A stretch of DNA of 64,000 nucleotides from Poecilobothrus nobilitatus (GCA_947095535.1 OX352773.1:123490552-123554551); one strand, 5' to 3'. Counted from the first letter of the stretch, positions 20,960-33,076 are shown. Numbers and translations are program-made. Notes: generated by a model from the sequence alone, not told the origin.

Positions 20960-22790
20960 AAAAAAACTAGCATTGCAAAAAAAAAAAAGAAACTAAAATG
21001 CAAGTTAGATCGCAAATGACAGAGTAATCATTCAGACTGCGAAATGGTAAATTCATGCCCGCGTAAAGTCTCTATCTCAGTGTTAATTTGTTAACGCTAA
21101 TTTCGAAGACCTCCGACCTTGAGTTAGTCCCTCTTAACATACGCGAAATAGGCTCAAATTTGCCGTAGTTTGTAGAATGGTGTGATACATTAAAAAGCTC
21201 AAATTATTCAGATTTTGTCTATACCTCATTTGTTCGCGAATAGAGTTGAGTTAGCGCGAACAATCTTTCTAACGAATATGATATCCGCCACTAGATGGCG
21301 TGACGGCGTGATCAGATTAATTAAAGAAAATCTAGCTTCATATGGAGGAAGATGTCTAGGATCAGCGCAAGCAAGATGGCGTAAAGCGAAACGGAGAAAT
21401 CTTTTTTGGACTGGTTCACGTGAAATGTCTATATCACGATATTGAGACCATACTTCACTGGAGCATTCAAGTATAGGTCTTACATAAGTAATGAAAAGCT
21501 GCTTAGTGATATAGGGGTATCAGAGTTGTAGTGACAGTTGAAATCTAATCTACTATCAAGTATCAGTCCCAAGTTAGAAGTACGATCTGTTCTCTTAATA
21601 GTTTGATCGTTGAGGACGTAATCATAATTGATTGTTGAGTAAGCTCGTAACCTTGAAAAGCCCATAATTACTCATTTCGTCCGAGATTGTTGTTTCTGCA
21701 CCATGAACCCAATTGATTAAGATCACATTGCAACAACTCACAATCATGAGTGGAAGTTATAGTTTTGTAGATTTTGGTATCATAAGCGAAACTAAGAAGA
21801 CGTGAGTGGGACTGTCATAGGTCGACAATACGAAAAATAAAGGACCTAGATGGCTGCCTTGTGGCACTCCTGAATTTGCAACAAGTTGCAGAAATGGTAA
21901 ATCTAAAAAGGACATGGTATGACCTATATGAAAAATAAGACGATAACAATTTAAGACTATGACTTCAAAACCCTACTGCTTTATGCTTTTCAAGGATAAT
22001 TTTATAGGGAATTATATCAAAGGCCTTACTGATATCTTTCCATTGTATTTAAAATATCAGAGACGAATTCAGTTATATTAGTAACTGTGGATCTACCCTT
22101 TTAGAAATCATGTTGTTCTGGTGGAATAAATGGTTGACAATAATAAACAAAATACGAGTACATTATTTTTTCAAATAATTTGTGAATAGTTGACAAATTG
22201 GCAATGGGTCTATTATTGCTTACATAGCAACGAGCCGCTTTTCATGTATTGGGTTAATAAATGAAAGTTTCCAGGGCTGCGGCAAAGAGCCACATTTAAT
22301 TGACAAATTGAATAATTTGCCAATGGAGCCTACCAAATTTTGGGCACAAAATTTTAATATTATTGCTGGAACACCGTCGGGCGGTACGTGAAATCAGCCT
22401 TTAGAGCTAAGAGGTTATGCATTAAGATATCTTCAGTTATTAGAATGGTCTTAATGTCAAAATTTGAAAGACATGAAGGAACTAGGTAATATGATTGATT
22501 TGGCTCAAAAACCCCTGGTTCTGGTAAGTTCTGGAGAAGAAAGTGGCAAAAATTCAGATTCACAAATTAAAGACCTATTAATATTTTCCTTAACATAAAT
22601 AGTAACACCACCATAAGATTTTGCACGATTCGAAAAATAAGCCGTGTAACAAGGTAAATTAAAATATTTGTTCTCTGCATGAAACCATATTTCCGATAAA
22701 ACTACTGCTTGCATCTCATATTCAAAACTATTTACCAGAATTTCTAAATCGTACAATTTATTTCTAATACTTTGTATATTCAAATTAAAA
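20960..22790 (-). pseudogene. LINE (Jockey/CR1-type) ORF2 remnant
   Basis: On the minus strand: endonuclease start NIQSIRNKLYDL and VVLSEIWF (22783-22505), DISKAFD near 22030, a degraded SGVPQGS-like box near 21870, LGLILDSRLDF near 21560, and the C-terminal VVWSQYRDIDISR...RFLRFALR block near 21440-21350. The frame is broken many times and part of the palm is missing. The short plus-strand ORF at 21215-21445 is the shadow of the C-terminal block. Confidence 0.75.
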
Positions 22791-22799
22791 GTAAAAAGT

Positions 22800-24180
22800 A
22801 AATCGTATAAAAATTTTCTTTATAATTGCTTTTTAATAAAATCTTATCTAACGCTGTAAAGTGATAACTCTTAAACTATTTCAATACCTATTTATCATCG
22901 TATCGGTAAAACAAAATTATTTTATTTGTCTCTTTTTTTTAGCATATAATTTGTAAACATAAATGAAATTATAATTATTAATATAAATTTGCCTATATGA
23001 ACGTGTACATGTGACAATAATTAAATGTATAAGATACATTTGTATATGTAATATTTTAGATAATAATATTGTAAAAATTAGAAAATTGTAAAATATATAA
23101 ATTTCAATTTAAGTTTACAAGTGATCTCAAAAATATTAAATGTAGAAAAAAGCCAAATAAAAAATTTAAATTCATAATTAAAAATAGAATGTTTGAAATA
23201 ATATATGTGTATATGTGTATTTAAATTTAAGTTTAAAAGTGATACCAAAAATATTAAATATAGAAAAAAGCCAAATATAATGAAAAATAGAATGTTTGGA
23301 ATTAAATATATATGTATATTTATGAATGTTTATGTGAAAATATATCTTTTTCTTTCTTTTGTAGGTTAGTTTATTAATAAAATTATAATAAATCCATGTA
23401 GAAATATTTAAATTTATAAAACAGGTTATTGTTATTATTATTTTTTTTATCATAACCATAATTATTGTTGTAAAGTTTATTGTAAGAAATATTATAAATA
23501 ATAATATTAAAAGAATGATAGAAATAAGTGAAAAAAATTGATTTAACCATAAAGTAACTATATACATAGAGTATTCACATGAAAGAAAAAAGTTAAACAG
23601 TTTTTTTAATTTCGTAAAATCAACTTGATCGTATTTTATTTTATTTTTATTTTAGTTTTCTATGATCTATGTACATCTGAGGAGTGACTTTTCAAAAGGG
23701 GACATTTCTACCATAACCAAATTTTCAGTAAAGTCAAAAAATCTGCTGCACATTTTTTACCATTTTGCCAAATTTATAGTTACAACACTTATAAAGTTTA
23801 TAATAAACTAAGTCATAATTGAGTTTTTCAAAAAATGTTGGACCAGTATTCTTTAAGTAATCAGCCCTCAATTTTCAAAAGCGCCACATTTTATTGCAAA
23901 AAAAAAAATATCCCCTTTTGCACGAAACTTTTTGGAAATATACCCTTTTGTTTCGCACAGTTGTGGAAATATATTTTTTTGAATTGAAATTAATTACTAT
24001 AATTAACGGAAAAAGTTTTATTAATTAAAAAAATAATATAAAAAAATTTAAAAAATTTAAAAATAATTAATTAAAAAAATATGTATATACATAATAGGTA
24101 CTAATTCATTTCTAGCTAAACCTCATTTTTAAAATAATAATAATAATAAAATCAAAATAATAACTAAACCTTTTATATTT
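22800..24180. other. AT-rich stretch without a recognisable gene
   Basis: Contains two tandem copies of a block of about 120 bp (about 23098-23218 and 23219-23310) sharing 'aaaaatattaaat.tagaaa' and 'aaaatagaatgtttg'. A 129-codon hydrophobic minus-strand ORF at 23178-23567 overlaps the repeats and is composed of Ile/Phe/Tyr runs expected by chance in such DNA. Confidence 0.6.
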
Positions 24181-25652
24181 ATTAGTGCCCAGTTTTCTCC
24201 AAATTTCATTAAAATTCCGTGCTTTCGAAAAATATCATAATACTCTGTTTTTGTTGTAATAACCGGTTTCATTCTTATATCTTTCTGTAATCTCCCAAAA
24301 ACTCTATCTGCTGGAAGAAAACTGTGTCCCTCTTACTGGAAAGAAAATATCTCTTTCTTTAATAATATTTGCTGGTGCAATATTAATTAAAAAATACATA
24401 AGCATATGTAAGATGTGGCTGTTTTTATTTTGCACACCGCAGCCATCGCAAAACAAACTCAAAATCTTAATTCCTATAGGAATTTTTGATGAAAATAAGT
24501 ATGAATAAAGAGCTGAACCTATTTCAGTAGCACCTCTGCCAGACTGGGGTTCATGCCAGCTGTAATAAATAGGTTTCTGAGATTGTAGATTTACAATACA
24601 AAAGTTATACAGGCTTAGCCTTCTGGTGGCATAAAATGCATCCAGGATAGGCGTTCTTGGTAACGATAGCACCTGTTGTAGATCAAAACAGAAGGACATG
24701 CTTCCGAATGCTTCCTTTTTACAAGCAGCTTAAGAAGCTACTGCATGTTGTAAAACATGTTCGCTCGTAGCTTGTCTATTCTTAATTCTGTTATTAATAC
24801 ATATTTTTTCTTGAGATCTGTTTCACTTTTAATTTTATATTTCCATAAAAGGCAAACAAGCATCGGTGGTGGGTGATGAAAAACCAATATTATATTTTCC
24901 ATAAAAAATCTTATAAAACATAGTTTTTTTAACTTTTAATTCTTCAGAAACAGACCCATTGTAAATAATCCATAATTTGCTTATATTTAATTCTGAAGAT
25001 AAATAAATCCTTTTCGATTTATTGCGACCATAATGGCTTTCTTTAGCGGGCAATAAATCCAAAAATTTTCGTAAGCTTTCCCTTTTATTGGCACTGCGAT
25101 AGCTCAGCCTGTCTCCTCCTCTTTTTTCAATTGACGTTTCACTTGCAAACAACGATTTGGTTAGAATTTCTACTCTCTTTTTTGACATTCCTAAAGCGGC
25201 AAAGAAAAACGCTTTGCAAACTATAACCATCTTTTTTATACGCGATAGTAAAAAATATTGGCAACTTAATTTTTTTGGCTTTGGTTTTCCACGTGATGTA
25301 TAAGTTGCTTTATCTCTTCTTTAAGGATCATATGGGCAAATGAATCTAGATAAAAAGGTGTCTTGAGTTAACTTATCATCTTTTTTATATAGGTGTTCAC
25401 GAATTTTAATAATTTGTTCAATCGAAATCTTGGAGCATTAAACTTAGTTTTTTCTCTACGATGTTGGCAGGGTACTTTAAATTGTTCACAAAGTGGGTCT
25501 GGATCAGTATAGCTGCAAAACAGTAATAAATTTAAATATATTATTTTGAAAAATACACATCATGAGTAAATTACGTTTTCCATTTTCGTTGGTTTCTTGT
25601 TCTTTTTTTCTACACCGCTATTTAATTTTTCTACCAATTTTTCACCATTCAT
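24180..25652 (-). pseudogene. Spliced 'QNKN' transposon-type protein gene
   Basis: Exon 1 25652-25575 (MNGEKLVEKLNSG, basic), intron 25574-25513 (GTAATT...TTTTGCAG), exon 2 from 25512. Exon 2 shows LTQDTFL, VCKAFFFAALGMSKKRV, LLPAKESHYGR, FDLQQVLSLPRTPI, RGATEIGS, FCDGCGVQNKN and FLPADRVFG in order. This chain of motifs marks a repeat-associated family in arthropods and other animals; the spaced acidic residues (FDLQQV, CDGCG) suggest an RNase-H/DDE-like fold, but I do not know its superfamily. Frameshifts or gaps near 25330-25240, 24835-24700 and 24320 make it non-functional here. Confidence 0.6.
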
Positions 25653-26215
25653 TATGCACTTAATTATTGTACTTAAACCAGTATAATGCACTCGATGTTA
25701 TTTAAATATAATTAAAGTAAAATAATTTTAGATACAGATATTTAAATACAAAAGATACAAAAATTTAAATAAAACGTTCAATACGCATTCACAATTACAT
25801 ATTTAATCATATAGAGCTTGACTGACTGTTGATAAATAATTCAAAGGTCATGATGTTAATTTTTTTTTGCAAATATGTAAAGATCTTAGAACATAGAGTA
25901 TAAGGAATAGAAAATTCTGTATACGTATATAAAAATTAGTGAAGCCAAATCAATTAACTTTAATTGCCAAAATGTGTTATTGTCAAAAAAAATTTAAATT
26001 TCTATGACAACATAATTATTTTGTTTGTTTTTTGTTTAGATTTGTTTACAATTTACAATCTTTAGAAATAAAATATTTTTAAAATTCAAATCTTATATAG
26101 TAATTTAAGTTTTGTTTAATTTAAACTAGTGTTGTAAATTCATATTTGTTTTAATTATAAATAAGTTTATAAATTTGTGTTAAAAAACTTTCGATTCATT
26201 AAAAAAAACCTTAAA
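25653..26215. other. AT-rich spacer, nothing recognised
   Basis: Between the divergent QNKN gene and THAP gene. No ORF, repeat array or terminal repeat stands out. Confidence 0.5.
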
Positions 26216-28795
26216 ATGAAATATTTTGTGGAAGAATGCTAGAAAGGATGCTAGAAAATGCTAGAAAACATCGAAAAATAGGATTATCGTTTCACAGGTA
26301 AGTGTAAATCATAATAAAAAAATTATAAAATTAATAATACAATGTGTAAAACCTAAATTATTTACAAATCGTGCTATTTTATATGCAAAAAATATTGCAA
26401 TTTTGACAAAAGTCATGATGAAAAAATGTTTCTATCAGTGACGTGTGCTATTATTATAAAAATTTAAACTTTGTTCATATTTTCATTTTTTAAAAATTTT
26501 TTTTTAATATATAAATTTATAATTCCCAGCAAAAATTTAATAGTTTATTCTTTTGATTTAAAGATCTCCCAAGAATGAAGGGCTTAAATCAAAGTGCATA
26601 GTAGCAATTGGAAAGAATAATCGGCAACCAAAAAGCAGTTCCATTGTATATTCAGAACATTTTTTACCTGAGGACATTCTTACTTTAGGATCTAGGAAGC
26701 AACTTTTTCCACGCGGTATAAAGTTTTTTGAAATAATGAACTACTTGTCAAAGAAGTAAGTGCTTTAGTATTCAAATTGATGTTCAGACAACGCAAAACA
26801 CAACACAATATAATATAACACAAAACTTTAATATTTGTGCACACATTCGCATTATGCAATAAGTTTTAAATGGATTAGAACCAGTTACAATGGGCTACCA
26901 ATGAGTCACGTGATAAACGTATAGCTGCTGTCAAGTGTTTTACAGTTAAGACCTTACTCACGTGACCAGTTTGCTTTTGATAAAATTGACATGTGCATTT
27001 CCAGCTTGCGTTTCATAAAATTGCTTTTAATTAATCGCATAACTTTTCATTGAATTTATGAAAATTATAAAATAAATAAATATTAAAATAAAATTGCTTG
27101 TACATTATATTGTATTAAATTAGCTTTTCTAGATAGAGTTTCCTATCCCTTCAACTGTTAGCTCATTTGATCATGAAATTAACAATAACGAAAATTCGAA
27201 AAATTCTTTAAACCGAACAATAGTCACAACATCTCAAGAATATATTCTTTGTAGTCCAAAAACCAAAAAGTTTAAAGAAGAATTACGACTTTTGAGAGAA
27301 ACAATTAAAAATAAGGATAGGAAAATTAAAACATTACAACAAAACAATAGAAGAAAACATAAAAAATTAAAAAATTTTGAAGATATTGTTAAATCATTAA
27401 AAAATAAAAATTTAATTTCAGATCAAATATTAGCTATATTAGATGAAATTTCAGGACCTATTAAATTAATTTTAGAACGTCAAATATTAAGACATAATAA
27501 ATTACTACCGAAAAACTATTCTCCTGAGCTGCTAAAATTTGCTTTGAATCTAAATTTTTTATCTCCAAAAACTTATTCGTTTGTTTTGAAAATTGCCTTC
27601 CTCATCCGCGAACTATCAGTAACTGGTACCAGTCCATAAATTGTAAACCGGGATTTACTTCCGCAGCTTTTGTAGCAATTACCTACGCTGTTGAGGAAGC
27701 AAAAAAGAAAATGGTTATAAGCTTTTTTCAAATGTAGTATTTGATGAAATCTATGTACGGCAACATATTGATTGGACCGAGAATGATTGTTACGGGTTTG
27801 TTGATATTGGGAGTAGAATTAACTCTAACATAAAGGCTACACAAATACTAGTTTTTATAGCAGTTTGTATGAACCGCAGTTGGAAGATTCCTTTGAGATT
27901 TTTTCCAATAGCTTCACTTGACCCTGTTAAAAAAAAAAAAATTAATTGAATATTGCTTTGAAAATGTTTTCCAAACTGGAGCGGATATAATTGGTGTTAC
28001 TTTTGATGGCAGCACAGTTAATATTACAACGGCAAAACATTTAGGGTGCGATTTGTGTAGCATCGAAAAAGAGTCTTATTTCCAATTACAAGGAAGGAAG
28101 GATAAATACACTATTATTTTAGATCCTTGCCATATGCTAAAACTAATTTGAAACTCCTTAGCAGAAATAGGTAGTTTAATAGATGAAGAAGATAATGCTA
28201 TAGAATGGAAATATTTAATCAGCCTGAATAATTTACAAGAAACAGTTGCATTTAGGAAATAAACTAAGGAAAGTCCACGTTCATTTCTTTAACCAAAAAA
28301 TGAATGTTAAACTTGCAGTTCAAACTTTAAGTAACTGTTTCAGATGCTATAGATTTTTGTAGGGTGGTATTAATTCTACCCGATTTTTTAAATAGTGAAG
28401 CAACATCTAAATTTTTAAAAATTTTTAATAATATTTTTGACATTTTAAATAGTAGATCCCTTAATCAATTTAGTTATAATAAGCCAATTTGTACCGAAAA
28501 CTACAGCGAAATTAAAGCTTTTGCGGATAATGCTATTAGTTACATATCTAAACTAAAAACAAAAGATGGGGAGTTCTTAATAAATCACCCCCGCAAAACT
28601 GGTTTTATCGACATTTTCCAAATAAAATGTGTAGATAAAAAATTAAGAGGATGTAGATATACTCTGGATGACAAAATATTGGCAACTTCGTTAATGAAAC
28701 GGAGCCCAAAATATTACAGATTTCACAGAAAAATATTTAACTTGCCGTCAAAAATCAAATTTGAATCAAATGCTGCACAAAGTGCAAATTAAAGC
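26216..28795 (+). pseudogene. THAP-domain, P-element-like transposase (THAP9 type)
   Basis: Exon 1 (to about 26296, GT at 26297) ends HRKIGLSFHR. Exon 2 (about 26568-26755) gives the rest of a THAP finger ending VYSEHF. A coiled coil plus LLKFALNLNFLSPKTY (27292-27570) and LPHPRTISNWY follow, then FDEIYVRQ and GFVDIG (first catalytic Asp region, near 27745), GVTFDGS...N (near 27990), DPCHMLKLI (28120), and the C-terminal RKTGFIDIF block (28600). This is the P-element transposase order. At least four frameshifts or stops, an expanded 'atgctagaaa' repeat in exon 1 and altered zinc ligands mark it as dead. Confidence 0.85.
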
Positions 28796-28911
28796 AGGAT
28801 TTTTATAAAGTGCTTTAATTTATTTTTAGTAAAATTACATTTTATTGTGATCGACCCACAGATCATCGTAATTTTTTTCATCACACAAGTCTTTAAACAT
28901 TCAATATTCAA

Positions 28912-29633
28912 TCAGTAATACTGGTTGACTGAAAAATTAACTAAAGATTTAAACAATAGTTCAGGGAAGTTATTTATAAAAATGTTATTAACTAAATACA
29001 CTAATATTGTCTTTTTTTATTTTTAGTTATAAACTGCAACGGTTGGAGTAATACTGGTTGACTGAAAAAGTAACTAAAGATTTAAACAATAGTTCAGAGA
29101 AGTTATTTATAAAAATGTTATTAACTAAATACACTAATATTGTCTTTTTTAATTTTTAGATATAAACTGCAAGGATTGGAGTAATACTGGTTGACTGAAA
29201 AAGTAACTAAAGATTTAAACAATAGTTCAGAGAAGTTATTTATAAAAATGTTATTAACTAAAAAGACTAATATTGTGTTTTTTAATTTTTAGATATAAAC
29301 TGCAAGGATTGGTGTAATACTGGTTGACTAAAAAAGTAACTAAAGATTTAAACAATAGTTCAGGGAAGTTATTTATAAAAATGTTATTAACTAAATACAC
29401 TAATATTGTCTTTTTTTATTTTTAGCTATAAACTGCAACGATTGGAGTAATACTGGTTGATTGAAAAAGTAACTAAAGATTTAAACAATAGTTCAGGGAA
29501 GCTATTTATAATAATGTTATTAACTAAATACACTAATATTGTCTTTAATTTTTAGATATAAACTGCAAGGATTGGACTAATACTGGTTGACTGAAAAAGT
29601 AACTAAAGATTTAAACAATAGTTCAGGGAAGTT
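28912..29633 (+). repeat. 133-bp tandem repeat array
   Basis: Units start ('ctggttgactg') at 28921, 29054, 29187, 29320, 29453 and 29583: spacings 133, 133, 133, 133 and 130. Each unit contains 'taaagatttaaacaatagtt' and a 'tttttatttttag' tract like a splice acceptor. The last unit is cut by the Polinton terminus at 29634. Confidence 0.95.
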
Positions 29634-30596
29634 AGTAGGTAATCCTGCACTTGGGGATGGGAAAAAATCACGCCATATCGCACCGCAGACCACGCCCACT
29701 GACCTATATTTTGATTGATGGGTTTAATTGTAGGTTATTCTTGGTTAGTAGGTCAAAAACTTGTTTTGTTTTGATTTAGGTTATAAGCGTGGGTTGTTAA
29801 CTTATAAGTTGCAAGTGATTGTATTGTAGGAAATGAAGGTTGTTGGTACTGTAGAAGTTGTTAGGCAAGGTTAATGAACTGAACAAGTTTAGGATATTTA
29901 GGTTTTTCAATAAATTCATTGATACTTTGTAATAGGATATCATACAAATAGAAAGATGATTTTTTCAGGTCAAATCAAGTTTATTTTTTTTAAATTGCGC
30001 AAAATCGCATGCTTAATAAAATATACCTACATACGTAAAAGGAGATATAAAAGAAACATATATATAAGTTAAGATATATATAAGTTGTTATTATAGTTTT
30101 AAAGCTGCAAAATAAAAAAAATAAAAATAAGAAAAAAATGTTACCTATTTTAGGATATGAGTTGTTTCTCTATATTTTGTTCTAAGTACATATGAACTTA
30201 AAAAATATTTTGCATTCTTCTAATTTCTGTTTACCTGTTGTAAAATAAACTGTTAAAACTAGTTTGACTCTTTTAAACAATGTTAAAATTTATGAATGTA
30301 GTAAAAAAGTAAAAATAAAAACAAAAGAAAGAAAAAAACTATATAATTATAGATGCATCTGTTATGTAGGATTTCTTTTTTCTGTTCTATAAGAAGATTG
30401 AGAAAATAACCTGAAATCTTCGATTTTACTTTGTTTTGTTATTATTACGTTCCATTCTATGCTGTAAGAAATGAAAAAATAAAAAATAATAAAAATCAAA
30501 GAAGTTAATTGCTTTTGGTACCTATTTGAAAACAAAAATAAAACAAATTTATTTATATGATTGAAATAATTTTGTATTTGAAAATATTTTACAATT
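29634..30596 (+). repeat. Left terminal inverted repeat of Polinton B
   Basis: Non-coding. 29890-30540 is the reverse complement of about 44030-44820 with few differences (for example 'gcatgcttaataaaatatac' against 'gtatattttattaagcatgc'). The outer 250 bp match copy A's terminus at 4200-4451. Confidence 0.9.
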
Positions 30597-30821
30597 TTAC
30601 AGAAATCTGTGTTGGAAAATTTTTTTACGATGATTAGATGTTAAGACTTTAGAAATAGCGAGACCAACTTTTTCTATACGTCTTTGAAATCTACTTCTAT
30701 CACGCGCGTATTCTTCCCAATGACCTTTCCTAGCTGATCTGTAAGCATAGACCCATACATGCATAACGTGAATTTCTTGTTTTATGTTGAAGTAAACTTT
30801 TTATTTGTTATTTAAATTCAT
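30597..30821 (-). pseudogene. PPP1R15/GADD34-like gene, one early stop (copy B)
   Basis: ATG at 30821, stop at 30597, 75 codons. Codon 7 is TAA, just before KVYF (RVxF-like, with Tyr in place of the His of copy A). The rest is open and keeps all the key blocks: W, A-R, HWEEYARDRSRFQRRI and LTSNHR. A later ATG at codon 21 would give only a product lacking the PP1-docking motif. The 3' end has diverged from copy A and runs into the terminal repeat; a stub of the same tail also lies at 43914-43966 by the other end. Confidence 0.8.
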
Positions 30822-30849
30822 ATTGTGCAAGTATGAAAATTGATGGTCT

Positions 30850-31339
30850 TAATCTAACAATTTTTCTTTTAAAAGATGCATATATACATTAAAACATTTT
30901 TAACAGCACATCTGAAAGTCTTGTTTGATAAGTGTATAGGACAATTTGAATTAAAATTTTCAATCTTTTGTAATGATGGCAAGTTTCTGCTTAGATCTTC
31001 TATTTTAACACTGTCAATGTACTTTTGCAGGAAAATGTTTTTTTGTTCTCCTTTAACATAAATTTTTTCCGCTGACTCTAAATAGTGTTTTATTATACAT
31101 TTTACATCTAAATATTCAACTAAACCGTTATTCCATTAAAGTCCATTTATTTTATTTTTGCAGTACTGGTTATTATATTTCACATCTTGACTAAGCTCTT
31201 CTGCGGGGTACGGTGCTTTGAAATGATACACAGTTGGAATTAAACTTCCTTTTTCAAGTATGGCTAACTCTTTTAGGAAATATTGTTTTTCATTTCCTTG
31301 CAAAAATTGTAGGTCAACTATAAAAATTTGTTTAACCAT
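30850..31339 (-). pseudogene. Small RNase-H-like protein type 1 (copy B)
   Basis: Same start as copy A (MVKQIFIVDLQFLQG). A TAA near 31136 replaces the AAA (Lys) of copy A, and a 2-base deletion near 30905 shifts the C-terminal segment. The KELAI, VKGEQK and Cys/His segments are otherwise recognisable. Divergent from the ATPase at 31447. Confidence 0.75.
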
Positions 31340-31446
31340 GTCTAAGGTTTGTAAAAGAATGTTCAATGAAATAACTAAATTTACATTTATATTCATTTCG
31401 AAAAAGAGCTGTTCATATAAGTTAAGTTGTTTTAACTAATACAATT

Positions 31447-32121
31447 ATGCTGTTTCACCCGTTTACTATGATGGTGGCTGGTCCATCCTGCTGTGGTAAA
31501 ACCACATTTATTCGTAATTTAATAAAATATAAAGAAGAAAATATACTACCACATATTAATAGAATTATTTGGTGTAATCCAGACAAAAATGCTGTTCCAC
31601 TATATATGAAAGATGTTGAATATAGTAACACTATTCCAGATTTTAATGATAATCAAGAACCTTTGTTAGTTATTATCGATGATATGATGTTAAGTTCTCA
31701 TGATAAATTTGTATGTGATTTATTTACTAGAGGATCACATCATAGAAATTTATCTGTAATATTTGTAACACAAAATGCTTTTCATCAGGGTAAATTTTCA
31801 AGAGATATTTCACTCAACTGTAAATATTTAGTACTTTTCAAAAATCCAAGAGATAAATCGCAGATATTACCTCTAGCTCGCCAAATATATCCCAATCAAA
31901 TTAAAGCATTTGAAAAAGTATATAATGATGTGACGTCAGTCCCATATGGCTATATATTAATAGATCTTACTCAAGACGTTAATGATATATTTCGATTAAG
32001 AAGTGATATATTTGGGAAAGGTTTGTGTTATTGTACGAGAGATCAATTAGAACAATTTGGGGAGGAATATGAAACGTTTGAAGACCAATCGACATATATT
32101 GCACCTATTAAAAAACTTTAA
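31447..32121 (+). CDS. Genome-packaging ATPase (FtsK/HerA, A32-like), intact
   Basis: 224 codons. Walker A GPSCCGKTT at residues 13-21, Walker B LLVIIDDMM near 77-85, FVTQN near 107-111, then a C-terminal part with FKNPRDKSQI and LIDLTQDVNDIF. Length and motifs fit Polinton and virophage packaging ATPases. It is the only fully open copy of three in the window. A TATA-type box lies in the 107-bp gap shared with the divergent type 1 gene. The next gene starts inside its 3' end in the +1 frame. Confidence 0.93.
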   Translation: MLFHPFTMMVAGPSCCGKTTFIRNLIKYKEENILPHINRIIWCNPDKNAVPLYMKDVEYSNTIPDFNDNQEPLLVIIDDMMLSSHDKFVCDLFTRGSHHRNLSVIFVTQNAFHQGKFSRDISLNCKYLVLFKNPRDKSQILPLARQIYPNQIKAFEKVYNDVTSVPYGYILIDLTQDVNDIFRLRSDIFGKGLCYCTRDQLEQFGEEYETFEDQSTYIAPIKKL

Positions 32122-32391
32122 ACCAAAATTCCAGAAAGTAATTATAAAACACTGTGACCCTGAAGTAATAAAAACATTTTGCGAAATCTCTTTAAATATT
32201 TAAAAGGTAATTGTAATCTGAGTAAAAAAGCAACAACCCAATTACGAAATTATAAAAAAGAATTAAGATCACTTATTTGCTGGAAAAAATCTATAAATAG
32301 CAAAAGAAAAATTATTATTCAACGTGGTGGATTTTGACCTACACTTCTTGGTGCAATACTATCAGGGATAATCGGAATTTTTATAAAATGA
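32069..32391 (+). pseudogene. GGF-motif small Polinton protein (copy B)
   Basis: A likely ATG at 32069 lies inside the ATPase gene, +1 frame: MKRLKTNRHILHLLKNF, then KVIIKHCDPEVIKTFCEI. The frame shifts near 32203, and the rest reads KKATTQLRNYKKELRSL, a basic stretch, RGGF, then TGA (near 32336) where copy C has TTA. The stop overlaps the next ATG (ATGA). Proteins ending in a basic stretch plus GGFLP and a hydrophobic tail recur in Mavericks and adintoviruses, where a core or membrane-active role is suggested; I cannot confirm it. Confidence 0.6.
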
Positions 32392-33076
32392 ATAATACAA
32401 CATTTAATAAAATGATAATTTTAAAACCTGAGATTTACGAAAGAATGAAGCAAAATGCAGACATTGAACTCAATGAATTGGATAAAAATATGAAAAAAAT
32501 ATTGTTAAATAAACATCTCACGGATACTCAAAAATGGTATTTATACAAACAAAATTTATTTAAAATAAGAAACAAAAAACGACAACTTCCTAGAAATAAA
32601 GAGGAGAAAATAAAAATTACGGAAACAAAAGGTACTCAAACTCGTCCAAAACCAATGTATATAGATGCGGAAACTGAATCGCATTTTCCTAAATATAAGA
32701 ATGTTGGAATACAAGTTGTTCCTGCAGAAGAAGAAGTATATGAAAAAGAAGCTGATGACGAAGTATTTGATGATGAAATTCAGGAAAATGTTTTAACAAA
32801 AGCATTGTCAGCTGCTTCAGTTGAGAACGTCTTGGAAAAAGAAAATCAATTAGAAATCAAAATGTACAAATTTTTGAAACTGATACAGGAGATATTATAA
32901 CTGTTCCTTTAGATAGCCCAAGCCCACCAACGAAAAAAGAAAAAACTATAAATAGCAAAGAATTGAATAATTCGTCAAGACGTGTTTTAAGGTCAGCAGT
33001 AGGTAATACTCAAACAGAACTTAATTTTCCAATTCGTAAGAATAAATCCGCAAGCTCATGGACAACATACAAGTAA
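32389..33076 (+). pseudogene. KMIILKP Polinton protein, frameshifted (copy B)
   Basis: Starts MNNTTFNKMIILKPEIYERM. Open to 32900, but a G is missing near 32822 compared with copy C; beyond it the other frame continues with DSPSPPTKKEK, RRVLRSAVGNT and SASSWTTYK to a stop at 33076. The end overlaps the penton ATG (33058) by 19 bases. Helical N-terminus, acidic middle, basic Ser/Pro-rich C-terminus. Role unknown. Confidence 0.6.

Noticed and set aside
21215..21445. 76-codon plus-strand ORF with Arg/Lys-rich end
   Set aside because: The opposite strand reads as the conserved LINE C-terminal block, which explains it.
23178..23567. 129-codon ORF rich in Ile, Phe, Tyr, resembling a membrane protein
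   Set aside because: Overlaps a tandem duplication in very AT-rich DNA; the composition is what AT-rich chance ORFs give.
28912..29633. Regular spaced repeats considered as a CRISPR-like array
   Set aside because: The whole 133-bp unit is repeated with no variable spacers, in a eukaryotic transposon context.
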